Of a stretch of 64,000 nt of DNA, positions 43,406 to 54,590 are shown in pieces (positions within the stretch are counted from its first letter, which is position 1; each line of letters starts with the position of its first letter). Where the stretch lies: NCBI GenBank assembly GCA_951799405.1, contig OX637351.1, positions 8,898,251 through 8,962,250 of the forward strand. The letters are read 5' to 3'. Under the pieces are notes generated by a model, which was not told where the DNA came from, made no database searches, and saw only the letters and a program-made list of their open reading frames with translations. A program made the translations under genes and the position numbers. This stretch comes from Agapetus fuscipes. Taxonomy: Eukaryota > Arthropoda > Insecta > Trichoptera > Glossosomatidae.

Positions 43406-44267
43406 CAGGGGTCTTCAACCTTTTTTAGTGCAAGGGCCAAACATCGATTTCACATCGTCCGAAGGGCCACAACTTTTCACGACACTTTACCACCTAATCA
43501 ATAAAATAAAAGACATACATACTCGTAATTTCAAATTTCAATAATCTTTATTGGTTAATTAAAGTCAATCTTTATTGGTTAATTAAAGTCAATTAATGTG
43601 ATTTTTGACATTGTTTATTTTTTACAAGTTTGTCAATATTTTTGTTCATTTTTGTGGTTACAACCCGCAGACTACCTTCCAGATGTGCATCTGTAATTCT
43701 CGACCTTGTTGTCGATTTCACATACTTCATACGAGAAAACAGCTGCTCACACACATAATATGTGCTCCAAAACAATGAAATCATTTTCATGACATTTTTT
43801 CGGATTTCAGGAAACGAGTTGTGATCGACATATTTTGCATAGAAATCAAAAACACCCACGTCGAACTTGTCTTTCAATTCCGAATTACACTGCACATCTA
43901 TAACCTCCATCTGAAAATTTTCCGGCATGTCTTCAACGGATACACCGAATGGTCGGGCAAAGAGACTGACGTATTTTTCACTATCTCTGAAGTCAGAAAA
44001 CCTCGATTGAAACTCTTTTTCGAGTAAATCTACTGGGGGGGAATGTGCCGAACCTTCCTGTGGTCCCCCCTGTGAGTAGTGCCATGAAAATAATCAAAAT
44101 GACACAAAAAAACACCGAGAACTCCGAAAAAAAAAGTACTCGTATTCGTATATATCGCATATCACTGGGCGCGATATTTTATTTTTTTAGCCTCTGGTGG
44201 CCGCGGGCCGCAAGAAATTAGCTGGCGGGCCACATGCGGCCCGAGGGCCGCGGGTTGAAGACCTTAG
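43406..44267 (-). mobile_element. hAT element between the tandem copies
   Basis: CAGGGGTCTTCAACC at the left and GGGTTGAAGACCTTAG at the right, flanked by CCCAAGGG (43398-43405, 44268-44275). It is internally deleted to 862 bp but keeps the transposase C-terminus. Confidence 0.88.
43593..43928 (-). pseudogene. hAT transposase C-terminal dimerisation fragment
   Basis: The 111-codon frame contains FPEIRKNVMKMISLFWSTYY, VCEQLFSRMKYVKSTTRSRI and TDAHLEGSLRVVTTKM. The C-E-Q-L-F-S-x-M-K-x-x-K-S-x-x-R-S-R-x-x-D-x-H-L box is the hAT dimerisation motif as in ZBED5/GTF2IRD2-like sequences. The catalytic part and BED finger are lost. Confidence 0.85.
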
Positions 44268-44271
44268 CCCA

Positions 44272-46288
44272 AGGGTATCGCCGTTTAAATTTGTACCATA
44301 ACGTTCGTGAACCAGTAACACACTGGGGCCATGAGTAACATTCAAGAAAACGTAAAAATCGTAAATCAAATTAAGATCTTTTCATAATGACATTCAAAAT
44401 AGTGCTCTTATATTATTTTTACTGAACAGTGCTTACGAACTGCTATAAAATCGTCGTCGAAAAAAGAAATGAGATATCAAAATGCAAAAAAACCAAATTT
44501 TTTCGAACCTGTCCGTCTGTAGATCCGTTTGTCCGTATATTATATACTATTATGGTACTGCATCAAATACAAGATAAGCAAGTAAGTACCTATATAGGTA
44601 ATATTAAGATCAAATAATTTCATTGGATGAAAGACATTTTACGATTTGGTGAAAAAAGGTTTTCTTTGATGGGTAACGCCGTTTAAATTTGTACCATAAC
44701 TGTCGACCGGCAAGATTCAAGAAAACGAAAACATCGTGAGTTAAATTAAGGTCTATTCAAAATGACGGACAGGTTCGAAAAATTAGGTTTTTTTACATTT
44801 CGACATCTCATTTCTTTTTTCGACGACGAATACAAGATTTTATAGCAGTTCGTAAACACTGTTCAGTAAAAAATATAAGAGCACCATTTTGAATGTCTAT
44901 AAATATGAATGTTGTTTGTCTATGAATGTTTAATAAAAATATGAATACGCATATTTCAATAATATTCAACGAATATTTCAATAAGTTTCCTTGACTTATA
45001 GGTTAGTATGAAGCTGACCACTCATACTGTAAAAAATGGTTCACTTTACCAATGTTACCATTGTGTCAGGTAAGGTCGGCAAGAGTTGCAGGGTTTATGT
45101 TCATTTGAGATTGGCTTTTATATTGTAGGTTCACATGCAGCATGTTTAAGTACGAACTTAAAGTCTTAAATGCAATATATTTTTGTAACTTAGATTATAG
45201 ATTATCATAGATTTAGATAGATAGGCAATGTTTTTTTTTGCGTACATTTTTCACAGTATCCAGCACCGATATAAAAATTAGGTACCTCTGTGGTCCAAAT
45301 TTCATTTAATCGTTTAGCCCACAGATCACGGAATAAACCTTTTTGCTATTTTGAATAACAAACATCAAACGGTGCATTTAAAATATTAATAGCATGTAGT
45401 AAGGTTGATTAGATAGTTTTATGTTTAAATTAGGTACGTAAATGTTATTTGTTAGTCAACCATAAATTAACGGTAAGTAGGTGTATTTTTTTAAACCTAC
45501 GTGAATACACCTTAATACTGGTAACATACGGTAAAGATTGTAAATAAAAAACGTGCCATTTGAAAAATAATACTGTCAGCAATGATAAAAACATACAATC
45601 ATTAGAAGGATTAATGGATCTAAGTAAAAAATATACAACTGATAACTTATTCGAATACATACCTTAATAATTCCACGCTAACTTCCACTCAAAACACTCA
45701 CGACAAATTCCCGAGTCTGATGTAAACGTTGTTAGAAGAAAATGAAGGTATCGAATGAGTTTTTTTGTGTTGTCCACACTGAACCAAAGAGCTACCATAC
45801 GTGAACAAATACTTAAGATTGCAAGATTTTTGTCAGTTCCAATGGAATTGGTAACATACTACAAGAAAAATTTCGGAGCCAAAAATGGAGACAAACCTTA
45901 GCAATCAAAATTTCGTGTTTAAATAAGTAAATATTATTGTGGCTAGTACAGAAAATGAAAGATACGTTACTAAGGTATATGCAAAAATACTCAACTTTAA
46001 AAATGTTTGACTATTTTGATCGTATCATGCCATCAAAGGGTCAAAACCGGGTTGCGGACATGTAAAATTTGTATGGGAATGGAAAAAAGGCGTTTTTGTT
46101 TTATTTTTTAATTACATCGCCACTTAATGCTTTTTGCAGTTTTTTTTTGGATTTCGATACGCTTTTTATTTACTTTACTCTGATAATTTTAGAATTCAGT
46201 AGAGATCACCAGTTTTTATGAAAAAGCTGAAAATCATTAGGGGACACACGCACAAGACAAAAGGTACAAATTTCGACGGCGATACCCA
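44272..46288. mobile_element. TIR transposon, tandem copy 2
   Basis: Starts AGGGTATCGCCGTTTAAATT and ends AATTTCGACGGCGATACCCA followed by TA (46289-46290). A second internal start GGGTAACGCCGTTTAAATTT lies at 44671, and 44765-44900 is an inverted copy of the 44400-44510 region. The right 1.3 kb duplicates copy 1. Confidence 0.75.
44991..45210 (+). mobile_element. L-A LINE 3' end (duplicated with its host)
   Basis: Shares the insertion context and internal deletion of the copy at 42083, so it was copied with the transposon and not inserted independently. Confidence 0.75.
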
Positions 46289-46361
46289 TAAATCTGAGTA
46301 TAGGGTGGTCACAAAGATTACTGTGTATTTTTTGTCTAAATAATCGGTGAGAAGACATAAA

Positions 46362-46693
46362 ATGACTGCTATGGAATTTATTACTGAAGCAAAAAACATA
46401 CTAATGAATTTGAACTCGATTATTAATGATACCAACAATAAATTTAGCAAAGACCACATAGCAAAGCTCACACCAAGGCTTACCGACCTTTCGGGTACCA
46501 TCAGCCAAATGGCTGTGAAGATGGGTAGCCTGGAAGGAGAAGTACAGGCGTACAAACAAATTGTTAATAATCCTCCCAAATCAATACCCAAATCGAATCC
46601 TTCCGACATGTATGAGGCCATTGCTGAGCTGGAAGATCGAAAGGAGAGGTCTAAAAACGTTATAATTTACAACTTACCTGAAGGTACTTCTAA
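46362..46693 (+). pseudogene. LINE-2 ORF1, N-terminal part
   Basis: The frame MTAMEFITEAKNILMNLNSI, with LTPRLTDLSGTISQMAVKMG (heptad-like) and ELEDRKERSKNVIIYNLPEG, is the start of an RRM-type LINE ORF1 (coiled coil then RNP motif VIIYNLPE). It is cut at about 46693 by an M MITE. The C-terminal continuation is probably at 50370. Confidence 0.65.
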
Positions 46694-46701
46694 CACAATA
46701 G

Positions 46702-47296
46702 GGTATTTTCACATTTTTCTTTTTTTTGTGATTTAAATTCTTTTATGCTTTATTAGCCCAAAACTTCTTGAATTCTAATTTTAGTTGTATTTTTAGCAAA
46801 GTTATAAGCATTTTAAAATCGATCTTTGAATTTTCGCGCCAAAACGCTACTAGATGAAGTTTTCTCGCGTGACGTCACGGTCTTGTAAACATCGCCGTAT
46901 CAACTGACAGCCCTCACATTAATGTCATTCAAGCATCGCTTTTTCATGTTTACATCATTGCGGATGTGTTTTTTCAAGAAGTTTGTGTGTTTCTTTAAGA
47001 ACATATCATTTGTTTTTGTTGTTTTCATTTGTTTCTGTTGTCAACAACACATGTTAACAGAGTATGGAATGTCAATAAAAGAACGTGACGTCAACATATG
47101 ACGTCACATTACCCGAAATACAAGAAGCAGATCTCACATCCGTTTAAAAACTTGTCCAAAAACCTATATTTTCTTTTTTAAATATAAAATCGAAAAAAAA
47201 TATTTTCGGCTTCAAATCAACATATTATTATTAGATTTTTCGAAATCTATCAAAATAATATACTTTTTATCATATTCCTCACTATTGCAAATACCC
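46702..47296. mobile_element. MITE family M, copy 1, inside LINE-2
   Basis: GGGTATTTTCAC at the left, GCAAATACCC at the right, each next to TA (46700-46701, 47297-47298). The interior has CGCGCCAAAACGCT and CGTGACGTCACGG, as in 48689-49122 (reverse orientation). Confidence 0.75.
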
Positions 47297-47299
47297 TAT

Positions 47300-47860
47300 T
47301 GAAGGTATTAAGACCCCATAGAGCGAATACGTCCAAAACGGTGTTCTGGTTTTTAAATGTCCACTATGTTTCCTTTTTTTTTTTAAATCTGTTACTGTCA
47401 AAATAAAATAAAGAAATGTATAAACTACAAATTGTCCGTTTCAAAAATTGATAAAAGTTATTTGAATTCTGTCAAAATGAACACAAACTTATAAAATATT
47501 ACGAAATAATGCTATCTGGGTTCAATGAATAACTTGAATTTGTAGAACGAAAGTATACAAAAAATATATATAAATGGTAAGTTTATTAATCAAACTCAAA
47601 ATTGTCCGCATTTTTTTTTCGTAATAATGCATGTAAATTTTACAAAATAAAATATAAAAAAAACAGCTTGAAAAGTTCGATACAAATCTCGTACGGCAAT
47701 ATAAAGCGGCTGTTTATACCTACATTTTGTCAGTAGCAGTCAGTAGCATTTGAGATGCGGAAGCAGAAGGACGCTCCGATTTACAACAACAAAAAAATGT
47801 TGGCTTGGCTGCGAACGCCTACACACACACACAACGAGATATCGAGGTAAAAAGGTGATA
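47300..47860. other. Unassigned stretch
   Basis: AT-rich, with a short (CA)n at 47820. No repeat family or frame recognised. Confidence 0.35.
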
Positions 47861-47888
47861 CGGATAAGCGACAAAAACTAAATTATGA

Positions 47889-48050
47889 GGAATTATAAAA
47901 ATTTAAAAAGTTTTATTTTCATAAATTGAGTATTTATTTCACCTCGAGTACTTTCGACTCGATTGCGTCATTTTCAAGAGGACATTCTAATGACATAAGC
48001 AAGTCGAAAGTACTCGAGCTGAAATAATTACTCAAAAATTTTATAATTCC
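47889..48050. repeat. Foldback element
   Basis: GGAATTATAAAAATTT and CTCGAGTACTTTCGACT on the left pair with AAGTCGAAAGTACTCGAG and AAATTTTATAATTCC on the right. Loop ~45 bp. Confidence 0.75.
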
Positions 48051-48096
48051 TTGTAAAAATCATTTTTCACTGTGTGAATACTCAAACTCTTTTAAC

Positions 48097-48100
<4 letters not shown>

Positions 48101-48134
<34 letters not shown>
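48101..48134. repeat. Poly-T run
   Basis: About 34 consecutive T, directly upstream of the LINE-1 3' fragment. Confidence 0.85.
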
Positions 48135-48142
48135 CCTCTTTC

Positions 48143-48272
48143 ATATTCATAATTCATAAGGTCTTTATTGTTTTTTATCAATATGTACAAAGTATTACAA
48201 TAAAAATAAATTTTAAAAATCTAATTACAATAAATACTCCCCAAAGTAAGCATAGCTTGTGTTTTGGGGAGG
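48143..48272 (-). mobile_element. LINE-1 3' end, 5'-truncated copy
   Basis: About 130 bp nearly identical to 12356-12488, including the TTATGAA heptamers and CTCCCCAAAGTAAGCATAGC. It defines the conserved 3' terminus of LINE-1. Confidence 0.85.
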
Positions 48273-48285
48273 AAAGTTAAAAAAA

Positions 48286-48600
48286 CTAAATTATTCAGGA
48301 GAGCAGTTTAAAGTTTGAGATTGCAGAAAAATGGGCATAACTTTTTTATTATGTATGATATTGTAAAAATCAAAACCGCTCTTAAATAAAAAAAAATAAA
48401 GGCATTTATTGGCATTCCCATTCATGTGGTTTTACGATTTTTTTTGTGCAAAGCGCCTTTAGGACAAAAAGGCCAAAATCTTGTCGGTAACACCAAAACC
48501 ATATTTCGAAACCCGTTTTTTTTGCTTGGACATAAACAACAAAAAAGGTCATCGTAGATCTATGGAAGGGAAAGCATTAAAAAGAGTGGAAGTTTTTAAG
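48286..48600. repeat. Element I arm
   Basis: ATTCAGGAGAGCAGTTTAAA, GGCATTTATTGGCATTCC and AAATCTTGTCGGTAACACC match 11393-11580. The other arm is not present nearby except for a short match (AGCGACAAAAACTAAATTAT) at 47868. Confidence 0.6.
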
Positions 48601-48688
48601 TAAGATAGCATTCATAACTAATTTTTGACCAAAACGTCACTTATGCCCCTATTTCCTTTTAACCGTAAATGTTTAATAACACGCAATA

Positions 48689-49122
48689 GGGTATTTGCAA
48701 TAGTGAGGAATTTGGTAAAAAGTGTATAATTTTGTTAGATTACGATAAGCATATAAACAAGGGCCTGATTTCAAGTCCAAAATAAATTTATATAATTTTA
48801 AATTTGAAAAAGATCTTTTGAAAATTTTGACAGGTTTTGAAACGGATGTGCGATCCGTCAACGAAATTTGTAGCCCCCGTGACGTCATTTTCTTGTATCG
48901 ACAACGCTGCTGGTATTGCGATGGCTATAAAAAGTCAAAGAAAATGACGTCACAGCCGAAAATTCAATCCAAGGAGCGTTTTGGCGCGTAAATTCAAACT
49001 TCATTTTTTGAACATGAATAACTTTGTAAAAAAAGCAAGTAAAAATAAAATTCAAGAAGTTTTATGATAAACAAATATAAAGGAATTTAAATACACAAGA
49101 ATTTTTTTTTGTGAAATTTCCC
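48689..49122. mobile_element. MITE family M, copy 2
   Basis: GGGTATTTGCAATAGTGAGG at the left, GTGAAATTTCCC at the right with TA outside. Contains GTGACGTCATTTTC and GCGTTTTGGCGCG. It is in reverse orientation to copy 1. Confidence 0.7.
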
Positions 49123-49352
49123 TATTCGGACTTTGTAAGTATGTGTGTAAATCCGCGCGGGCACTTCTGCAGGGTCTCCACTCAAAGGAATGGTTTTTTT
49201 CTTTATTTAAAAAAAATATATACATAAATCGTTTTGAAGTTAGACAATACTTGTTTTTAAAACAGATTTGTGAAGAGCAATACACTTCACTAACCTATTT
49301 TGCCTGGCTAGAAACAGGTTTGAACATCATCAATTAAAAAGTCATTATTTTA

Positions 49353-49427
49353 CTCGCCACACGACTCCTCCGGGGATAACGCGGCACCAAGTTACACTAT
49401 ATGTATAGCTTAGTTGAGTTGAGTTAA
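49353..49427 (+). mobile_element. S-B SINE, 3' end only
   Basis: CTCGCCACACGACTCCTCCG, GGGATAACGCGGC and TATGTATAGCTTAGTTGAG; ~75 bp. Confidence 0.6.
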
Positions 49428-49436
49428 TTATATGTT

Positions 49437-49660
49437 TGTCTTCCACAACTTATAGGTTGTCACCCCTATTTCAGATAAAATCGACAAGAGAGTTGAAGGG
49501 CATTTGAGATTATGAGTTTTTATGTTGTATATTCACATGCGGCATGTGTAAGCGCAAACTTATACCCGTCTGTATGTGTGCATACACATAATATGAATTC
49601 CAAATGTAGTGTATATCTGCAATGTACATATTATATAACATTAGATTAGAATGAATTATA
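49437..49660 (+). mobile_element. L-A LINE 3' end, decayed
   Basis: ACAACTTATAGGTTGTCACC (with a ~50-bp internal deletion) to ACATTAGATTAGAATG; the middle CACATGCGGCATGTGTAAGC is intact. Confidence 0.6.
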
Positions 49661-49675
49661 AACTTACAGCTACCT

Positions 49676-49765
49676 AATAGCGTCTGTTATACCAGGGTCA
49701 AAGCTATCATCGATAGGAGTTTAGACATGACAGGATTCGAACTTGCGATGTTTCAACAACGCTAA
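49676..49765 (-). mobile_element. tRNA-like SINE fragment S-L
   Basis: GCGTCTGTTATACCAGGGTC as at 3540, then ACAGGATTCGAACTTGCGAT, whose complement holds a B-box-like GTTCGAATCC. Confidence 0.45.
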
Positions 49766-49767
49766 TG

Positions 49768-49911
49768 AGGTTCGAACATTTTTGAATTTGGAATTTTTTA
49801 TTCGGCAAGTAAACGTATTATTTTAGTTTGAGTCTTGGCAAACAAATATTTTTTATTGGTTGCTAAGGATAGCAGTACAAGAAAGTTCCAATTTCAAAAA
49901 TGTTCGGACCT
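49768..49911. repeat. Foldback, ~26-bp arms
   Basis: AGGTTCGAACATTTTTGAAT...GGAA pairs with TTCC...TCAAAAATGTTCGGACCT; 144 bp overall. Confidence 0.65.
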
Positions 49912-50369
49912 TCTAATAAAGTCTGAACAGTTTTGGTTTACAATTTAGATGACCATTTTAAAAGTTTTGGTTTCCAATATCGGTTGCAATTTTAAAACTT
50001 TCATTAATTGGTATTAATAATAAAATTTATAAGAAAAATAAACGTCCTTTTTTTATTATTTTTTTTCTGATTCAGAAGCAACCCTGCGCAGAATTGTGTG
50101 ACAGAGACAAAAATATTTACTTGAAAGAGATCGGTTTACAATATATATGTCAGATGTGTAGGAAAAGAACTGTTCACAAGAAGTGCTTTCCTTACAAATT
50201 TGTTTTTTTTTATTTGTATCACAAGAGTTAAAATTTTTATGCAGAATCTATGATTATATTCGTGCACAAGATGGTGTAGTTTCGTTTTACTTTTACGCTA
50301 TGCTTTTACGAGACATTTTATCAACTCGAGCACTTCTTCTTCTTCTCAACTCAAAAGAATTTTTGGCAG

Positions 50370-50735
50370 ATGCCCTCTTAAAGAGGATGATGATTCAACT
50401 AAAAACACTATAAATCTTATCGATTCTTCAGCAACATCGGATATTGTGAAAATTTATAGACTGGGAATTAGAAAAACTGATTCATGTCGTCCAGTTAAGG
50501 TTGAATTTAGAGACCCGATAACAGTGAAAAAACTATTAAACTTCAAACGTATTATACCCAATGGAATAAAATTGAAACCAGATCAAACATATCAACAGAG
50601 GAAACAATTGATGGAGTTAAGGACTGAGTTGGAGGAGAGGAAAAAGAAGGGAGAGGTTAATTTAACCATAAAGTATATAAACTCGTCACCAAAAATTGTT
50701 TCAAGCACACCAAAAAACTACAGAGACATAAATTA
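50370..50735 (+). pseudogene. LINE-2 ORF1, C-terminal part
   Basis: The frame reads KEDDDSTKNTINLIDSSATS, DIVKIYRLGIRKTDSCRPVK and DQTYQQRKQLMELRTELEER, ending at 50735. This is the C-terminal half of an RRM-type LINE ORF1; the matching N-terminal half lies 3.7 kb upstream. ORF2 follows within 10 bp. Confidence 0.65.
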
Positions 50736-50741
50736 AACTGC

Positions 50742-51985
50742 TTGTATCAAAATCTGAGAGGTGTTTGTACTAAAGTGAGTGAGTTTTCCTCAATAGTACC
50801 AACCCTAACATACGACATTCTCATTTTTACGGAGACTTGGCTTCACCCAAATATCCACACTGCTGAACTGGGGCTCTTCTCTTACACTACATACCGCCTG
50901 GACCGAAATGAACTCAATAGCACTAAAGTGAGAGGTGGTGGAGTGCTGATCTCAGTGAATAGAAATCTCAATTCCCGCAAACTCAAAACGATCAACTCTG
51001 ATGTTGAACAAGTTTTTATCTTGGTGTCTTTTAGTGGTTTTAAAATGGTGTTGGGTACAGTGTATATTCCGCCCTCTGCTGATATAGCGGTCTATCGAAG
51101 TCATTGCGATGAGGTGGAGCGATTAAAGATTGCCTATCCTGACGCTAAATTTCTTATTGTGGGAGATTATAATCTTCCAAATATTAATTGGATGGAACTG
51201 GGATCGGACTCATCACCGAATCCTAATAGATGTAATTTAACTGAGCGTGAAAATACTGTATTTGATATGTCTCTTCTTCTAAACCTTAATCAAGTTAATA
51301 GAGTTAGAAATGCAGGTGATAGAATACTAGATCTAGTTTTTTGTAGTAATATGTCTGCAATTGTTAACGAATCAGTGGAAGCTGTTGTTCCTCCGGACAG
51401 TCACCATCCGATTTTGGATATTGTCATTGATATTACTAAACCGCAGGTCTGTAATGTTGACTCTCCAGAATCCTATCGGAATTTTGTCAGGGCTAATTAT
51501 GAAGGTGTAAACAAGTTTTTGTCTGAGGCCAATTGGTCATTCATCAATGCGAAAAATAATAATTTAGGCGAGATGGTTGAGGAGTTTTACAGCATTCTGA
51601 ATGGAGCCATTGATTTGTGTATACCAGTTACAAAAGTTAGAAAATCATCATTCCCTAAATGGTATAGCCGTGATCTAATTGATTGTATCTGTGAGAAGAA
51701 ACTTGCTCATAAAAAGTACAAGGAGACCAGATTAGCGCCAGATTATGAGAATTTCAATTTTCACAGAAAGCAGTGTAAGAAAATCTTGGTAGCGTGTTAT
51801 AATGAATATATTAATGGCATTGAAATGTCTGTTAGGTCTGATGTAAAAAAGATTTTCAATTATTCACGATCTCTCAAAAATGAGAGTCAGAAAACTATAT
51901 CTAATAATAATGTGGGAGAAGTACCAAACCTATTTGCTACGTTTTTTAAAAGTGTTTTTACTACTGATAATATGGAGATAAAACG
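50742..51985 (+). pseudogene. LINE-2 ORF2, endonuclease domain only
   Basis: A continuous frame with YQNLRGVCTKVSEF, FTETWLHPNI, GTVYIPPSAD, VGDYNLPNINW, RILDLVFCSN and PPDSHHPILD, the full set of AP-endonuclease-like motifs. A linker to about FATFFKSVFTTDN follows. Similarity ends near 51985 before any RT motif; the frame runs on to 52154 in unrelated sequence. Jockey-superfamily type. Confidence 0.85.
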
Positions 51986-52373
51986 GACAAAAAAGTGTAC
52001 ATTGTATCTTCGAATAAAATCTCAAAAAATGGTTATTTGTGCCCAATTATTTTCAAATATTGAACAATATAATCTTGAGCTTAGTTGTATTTTTTTTCAA
52101 ATTTTTTATTTCACAAGATGTATTTTTTATTATTATTTTACAAATGGCTTTTAAATGCGAGATTCGCGGGGTAAACCTCAGTCGAGCGCCAACGCTCACA
52201 GAAGGCGGGACCTGCGGCACTTTTTTTTTTTCGCTAAAACTATCTCATAACAAACCTTTGTTTCGTCGGCAAGTGATATGCAACATTTTCGAAGCGAGAA
52301 CATTTTACGATTTTCCATGTTCCATTTTTACAAAAATATTATTTTTTGCAATCAACAATTTCTTAATAATACA

Positions 52374-52570
52374 TTCCTTGACTTATAGGTTGGTATGAAG
52401 CTGACCACCCATACTGTACAAAGATGGTTAACTTTGCTAATGTCACCCCTGTTTCTGGGAAGGTCGACAAAAGTTGCAGGGCTTATGTTCAACTACTATG
52501 TGTGTGCTTGTGGGAATGTATTTAATATGAATCTGAAATGATATATATCTTTGCAACTTTAATTTAGATT
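52374..52570 (+). mobile_element. L-A LINE 3' end
   Basis: TTCCTTGACTTATAGGTTGG to TTTGCAACTTTAATTTAGATT with a ~50-bp internal deletion after GCTTATGTTCA. Confidence 0.7.
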
Positions 52571-52904
52571 AAGACTTTGATACTTAACTTAGAAATTTAT
52601 TATTACTATTTTAGAAATAATCGGTCGACATTCTACTTCCTACGGATTTTACGCTAAAAAATAATTTTAGTCATCAAGAAAGCGAAATTGCGAGAAAGGA
52701 AACGCAATTTTACAGTATGTAAAAACTAAATATTTACTAAGAAATTCTGCGTGTATGCACTATATTGACCACTTTTTTCATAAAATTCCTTGGAACCTTC
52801 ACATATCCATAACATCTGTAGTTACGCTTACGAGTAACTAAAAACTTGTTTTTTTTTTATTTAATGTTTTTCAAAGTTCTAATGAATTAATAAAGTGGAA
52901 ATAC

Positions 52905-53075
52905 ACAAACCATTACCAAGACCCGTCACCAAAGTTCATCCAGCCCTACAGCAACTTGGTCTTGATTGAGAATCGACGCTTTCTTTAGCGACGACCAAGC
53001 TCGCTGGGGGCTCTTGGGGTGTGATTTACACAAAAACAGCGCTCGCAAAAATCATCCTGATATTATTATTACTAA
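52905..53075 (+). mobile_element. S-C SINE, 3' part
   Basis: AACCATTACCAAGACCCGTC, CTTGATTGAGAATCGACGC, CTCTTGGGGTGTGATTTACA and an (ATT)n tail. Confidence 0.7.
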
Positions 53076-53204
53076 AAATATAATTTGCGAAACTATTGAT
53101 TTATTGTTGAACATTTTTAGTTTTGATGTTGAAGGATGGAAAAGGTTGAGTCTATCTGACCGGCATAAAAAAATGGCTGCCAAAAAGTGTACTGCAAGCT
53201 ACTA

Positions 53205-53870
53205 TGAGTAATAACATAGAGGAGCGGAAACTAACGTGCTGATTTGATACATACTGCAGTTGTCATAAGAATAAAATTCTTCACAATCTGAGCTAAGAAT
53301 AAGCGTAAAATTCGTAATGTGAGAGTTGTTTTAAATATTTTTGAAATCAATTTCCTGTTTTCATAAGACACATTGGTCCAGTACACATGCAAAAATTGCT
53401 CATGTAAAATTAGCTTAATGGTCTCTACGGCAAACAAGAACAAAGGCAGCGCCATGCTACCACTTGCGTTTCTCTCCTGTCACACGTTGGTTATAATGTG
53501 ATAAAGTTAAAATATGAAATGAAAAGTGATAAAGTTAAAATATGAAATATGAAATATTGCCACGACTTTGGCGATCACAATATTTATAACGTGTGTTATC
53601 TGTCAACTCTAGTTATTTCCGGTCTAGTCGGCAGCCGTTATTTGAAATGGCACCAACATTCAAGATTTTTTTTTCGTTGTGCCGAGTTTTTTGTACACAT
53701 GGAAATGCAACTGTGAAGTTCTTTGTTATTTTTATTACTAATGAAATGCAACTGTGAAGTTCTTTGTTATTTTTATTACTAATGACCATTTTCGTAAGTA
53801 AGTTGAGACATATATATATATGTCTTTTTTGGTTAAAATAATTTCTAGTCCACAGATATTATAAGTTAAT
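53205..53870 (+). repeat. Repeat J, copy 3
   Basis: ATAGAGGAGCGGAAACTAAC to TAGTCCACAGATATTA; carries local tandem duplications and ~250 bp of extra sequence in its first half. Confidence 0.6.
53703..53784 (+). repeat. 41-bp tandem duplication
   Basis: AAATGCAACTGTGAAGTTCT and the following 21 bp occur twice in direct succession without mismatch (53703 and 53744). Confidence 0.9.
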
Positions 53871-53959
53871 ATACGTACCTTTCAAAAACTACAAAATAAG
53901 AGCTCCGAGCGCGCGGCTGTGGCATAGATAGGTATTAAGCGAACGCAGATTTTAAAATT

Positions 53960-54532
53960 AAAAATTTTCGAGAGCGCTCTTAACTCCTTACTTAATTTAA
54001 CTAGTTTGTCTAATAGGAGAAAAATTATTGATTTACTCACACTCTATAAAATTAAGAATGGTCTAATAGATTGCCCGATGTTGCTTGAAACTATTAATTT
54101 TTTTGTTCCGCGACAGGGATCTCGTCAGATAGTTCCTTATCGCCCTGTAGCTTCCAATACAAATGCACAATATAACAGTTGCATAAATCGCCTTCAACGT
54201 AGTGGTAATACCTGTACACTGGACTTTGACCCACCCAACAATAACTTTGATAGGTATAGAGCTGGTCTGTTGAGGTACTTTTTGGATGAATAGTGTTTCT
54301 ATTTCTGTTGCTTGTATATTTCATTTGATTTTTTATTTATATTTTTTGATTTATATTTTTTCTCTAGATAGTAACTTTGATTTTTATTCTTATTTTTATA
54401 TAGTTTTTGTTATTGTGTTTATTTGTTTCATTTTACTTTCATATACTTTACATCTTTTTGGTATTTTTATGTATTTGTGTTATTTTTTAAACTATGTAAC
54501 CATTTCATGTAAAAGGCACTAAGTGCCGTTAA

Positions 54533-54564
<32 letters not shown>

Positions 54565-54590
54565 AATAAATAACAATAATTAATAACATG
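53960..54590 (+). pseudogene. LINE-2 type 3' end: ORF2 C-terminus and tail
   Basis: The frame 54006-54293 reads RRKIIDLLTLYKIKNGLIDC, NSCINRLQRSGNTCTLDFD and AGLLRYFLDE then stop, the end of a Jockey/CR1-type ORF2. About 230 bp of T-rich UTR follow, then AAGGCACTAAGTGCCG and (AATA)n. It may be the end of the LINE-2 copy whose RT core is missing, or a separate insertion. Confidence 0.7.

Noticed and set aside
48074..48280. 68-codon ORF MNTQTLLTVFFFF
   Set aside because: It is a translation of the poly-T run and the LINE-1 3' fragment.
50080..50200. PHD-like QPCAELCDRDKNIYLKEIG with following ICQMCRK
   Set aside because: Only one short frame with four cysteines and no histidine in place; too little to call a domain.
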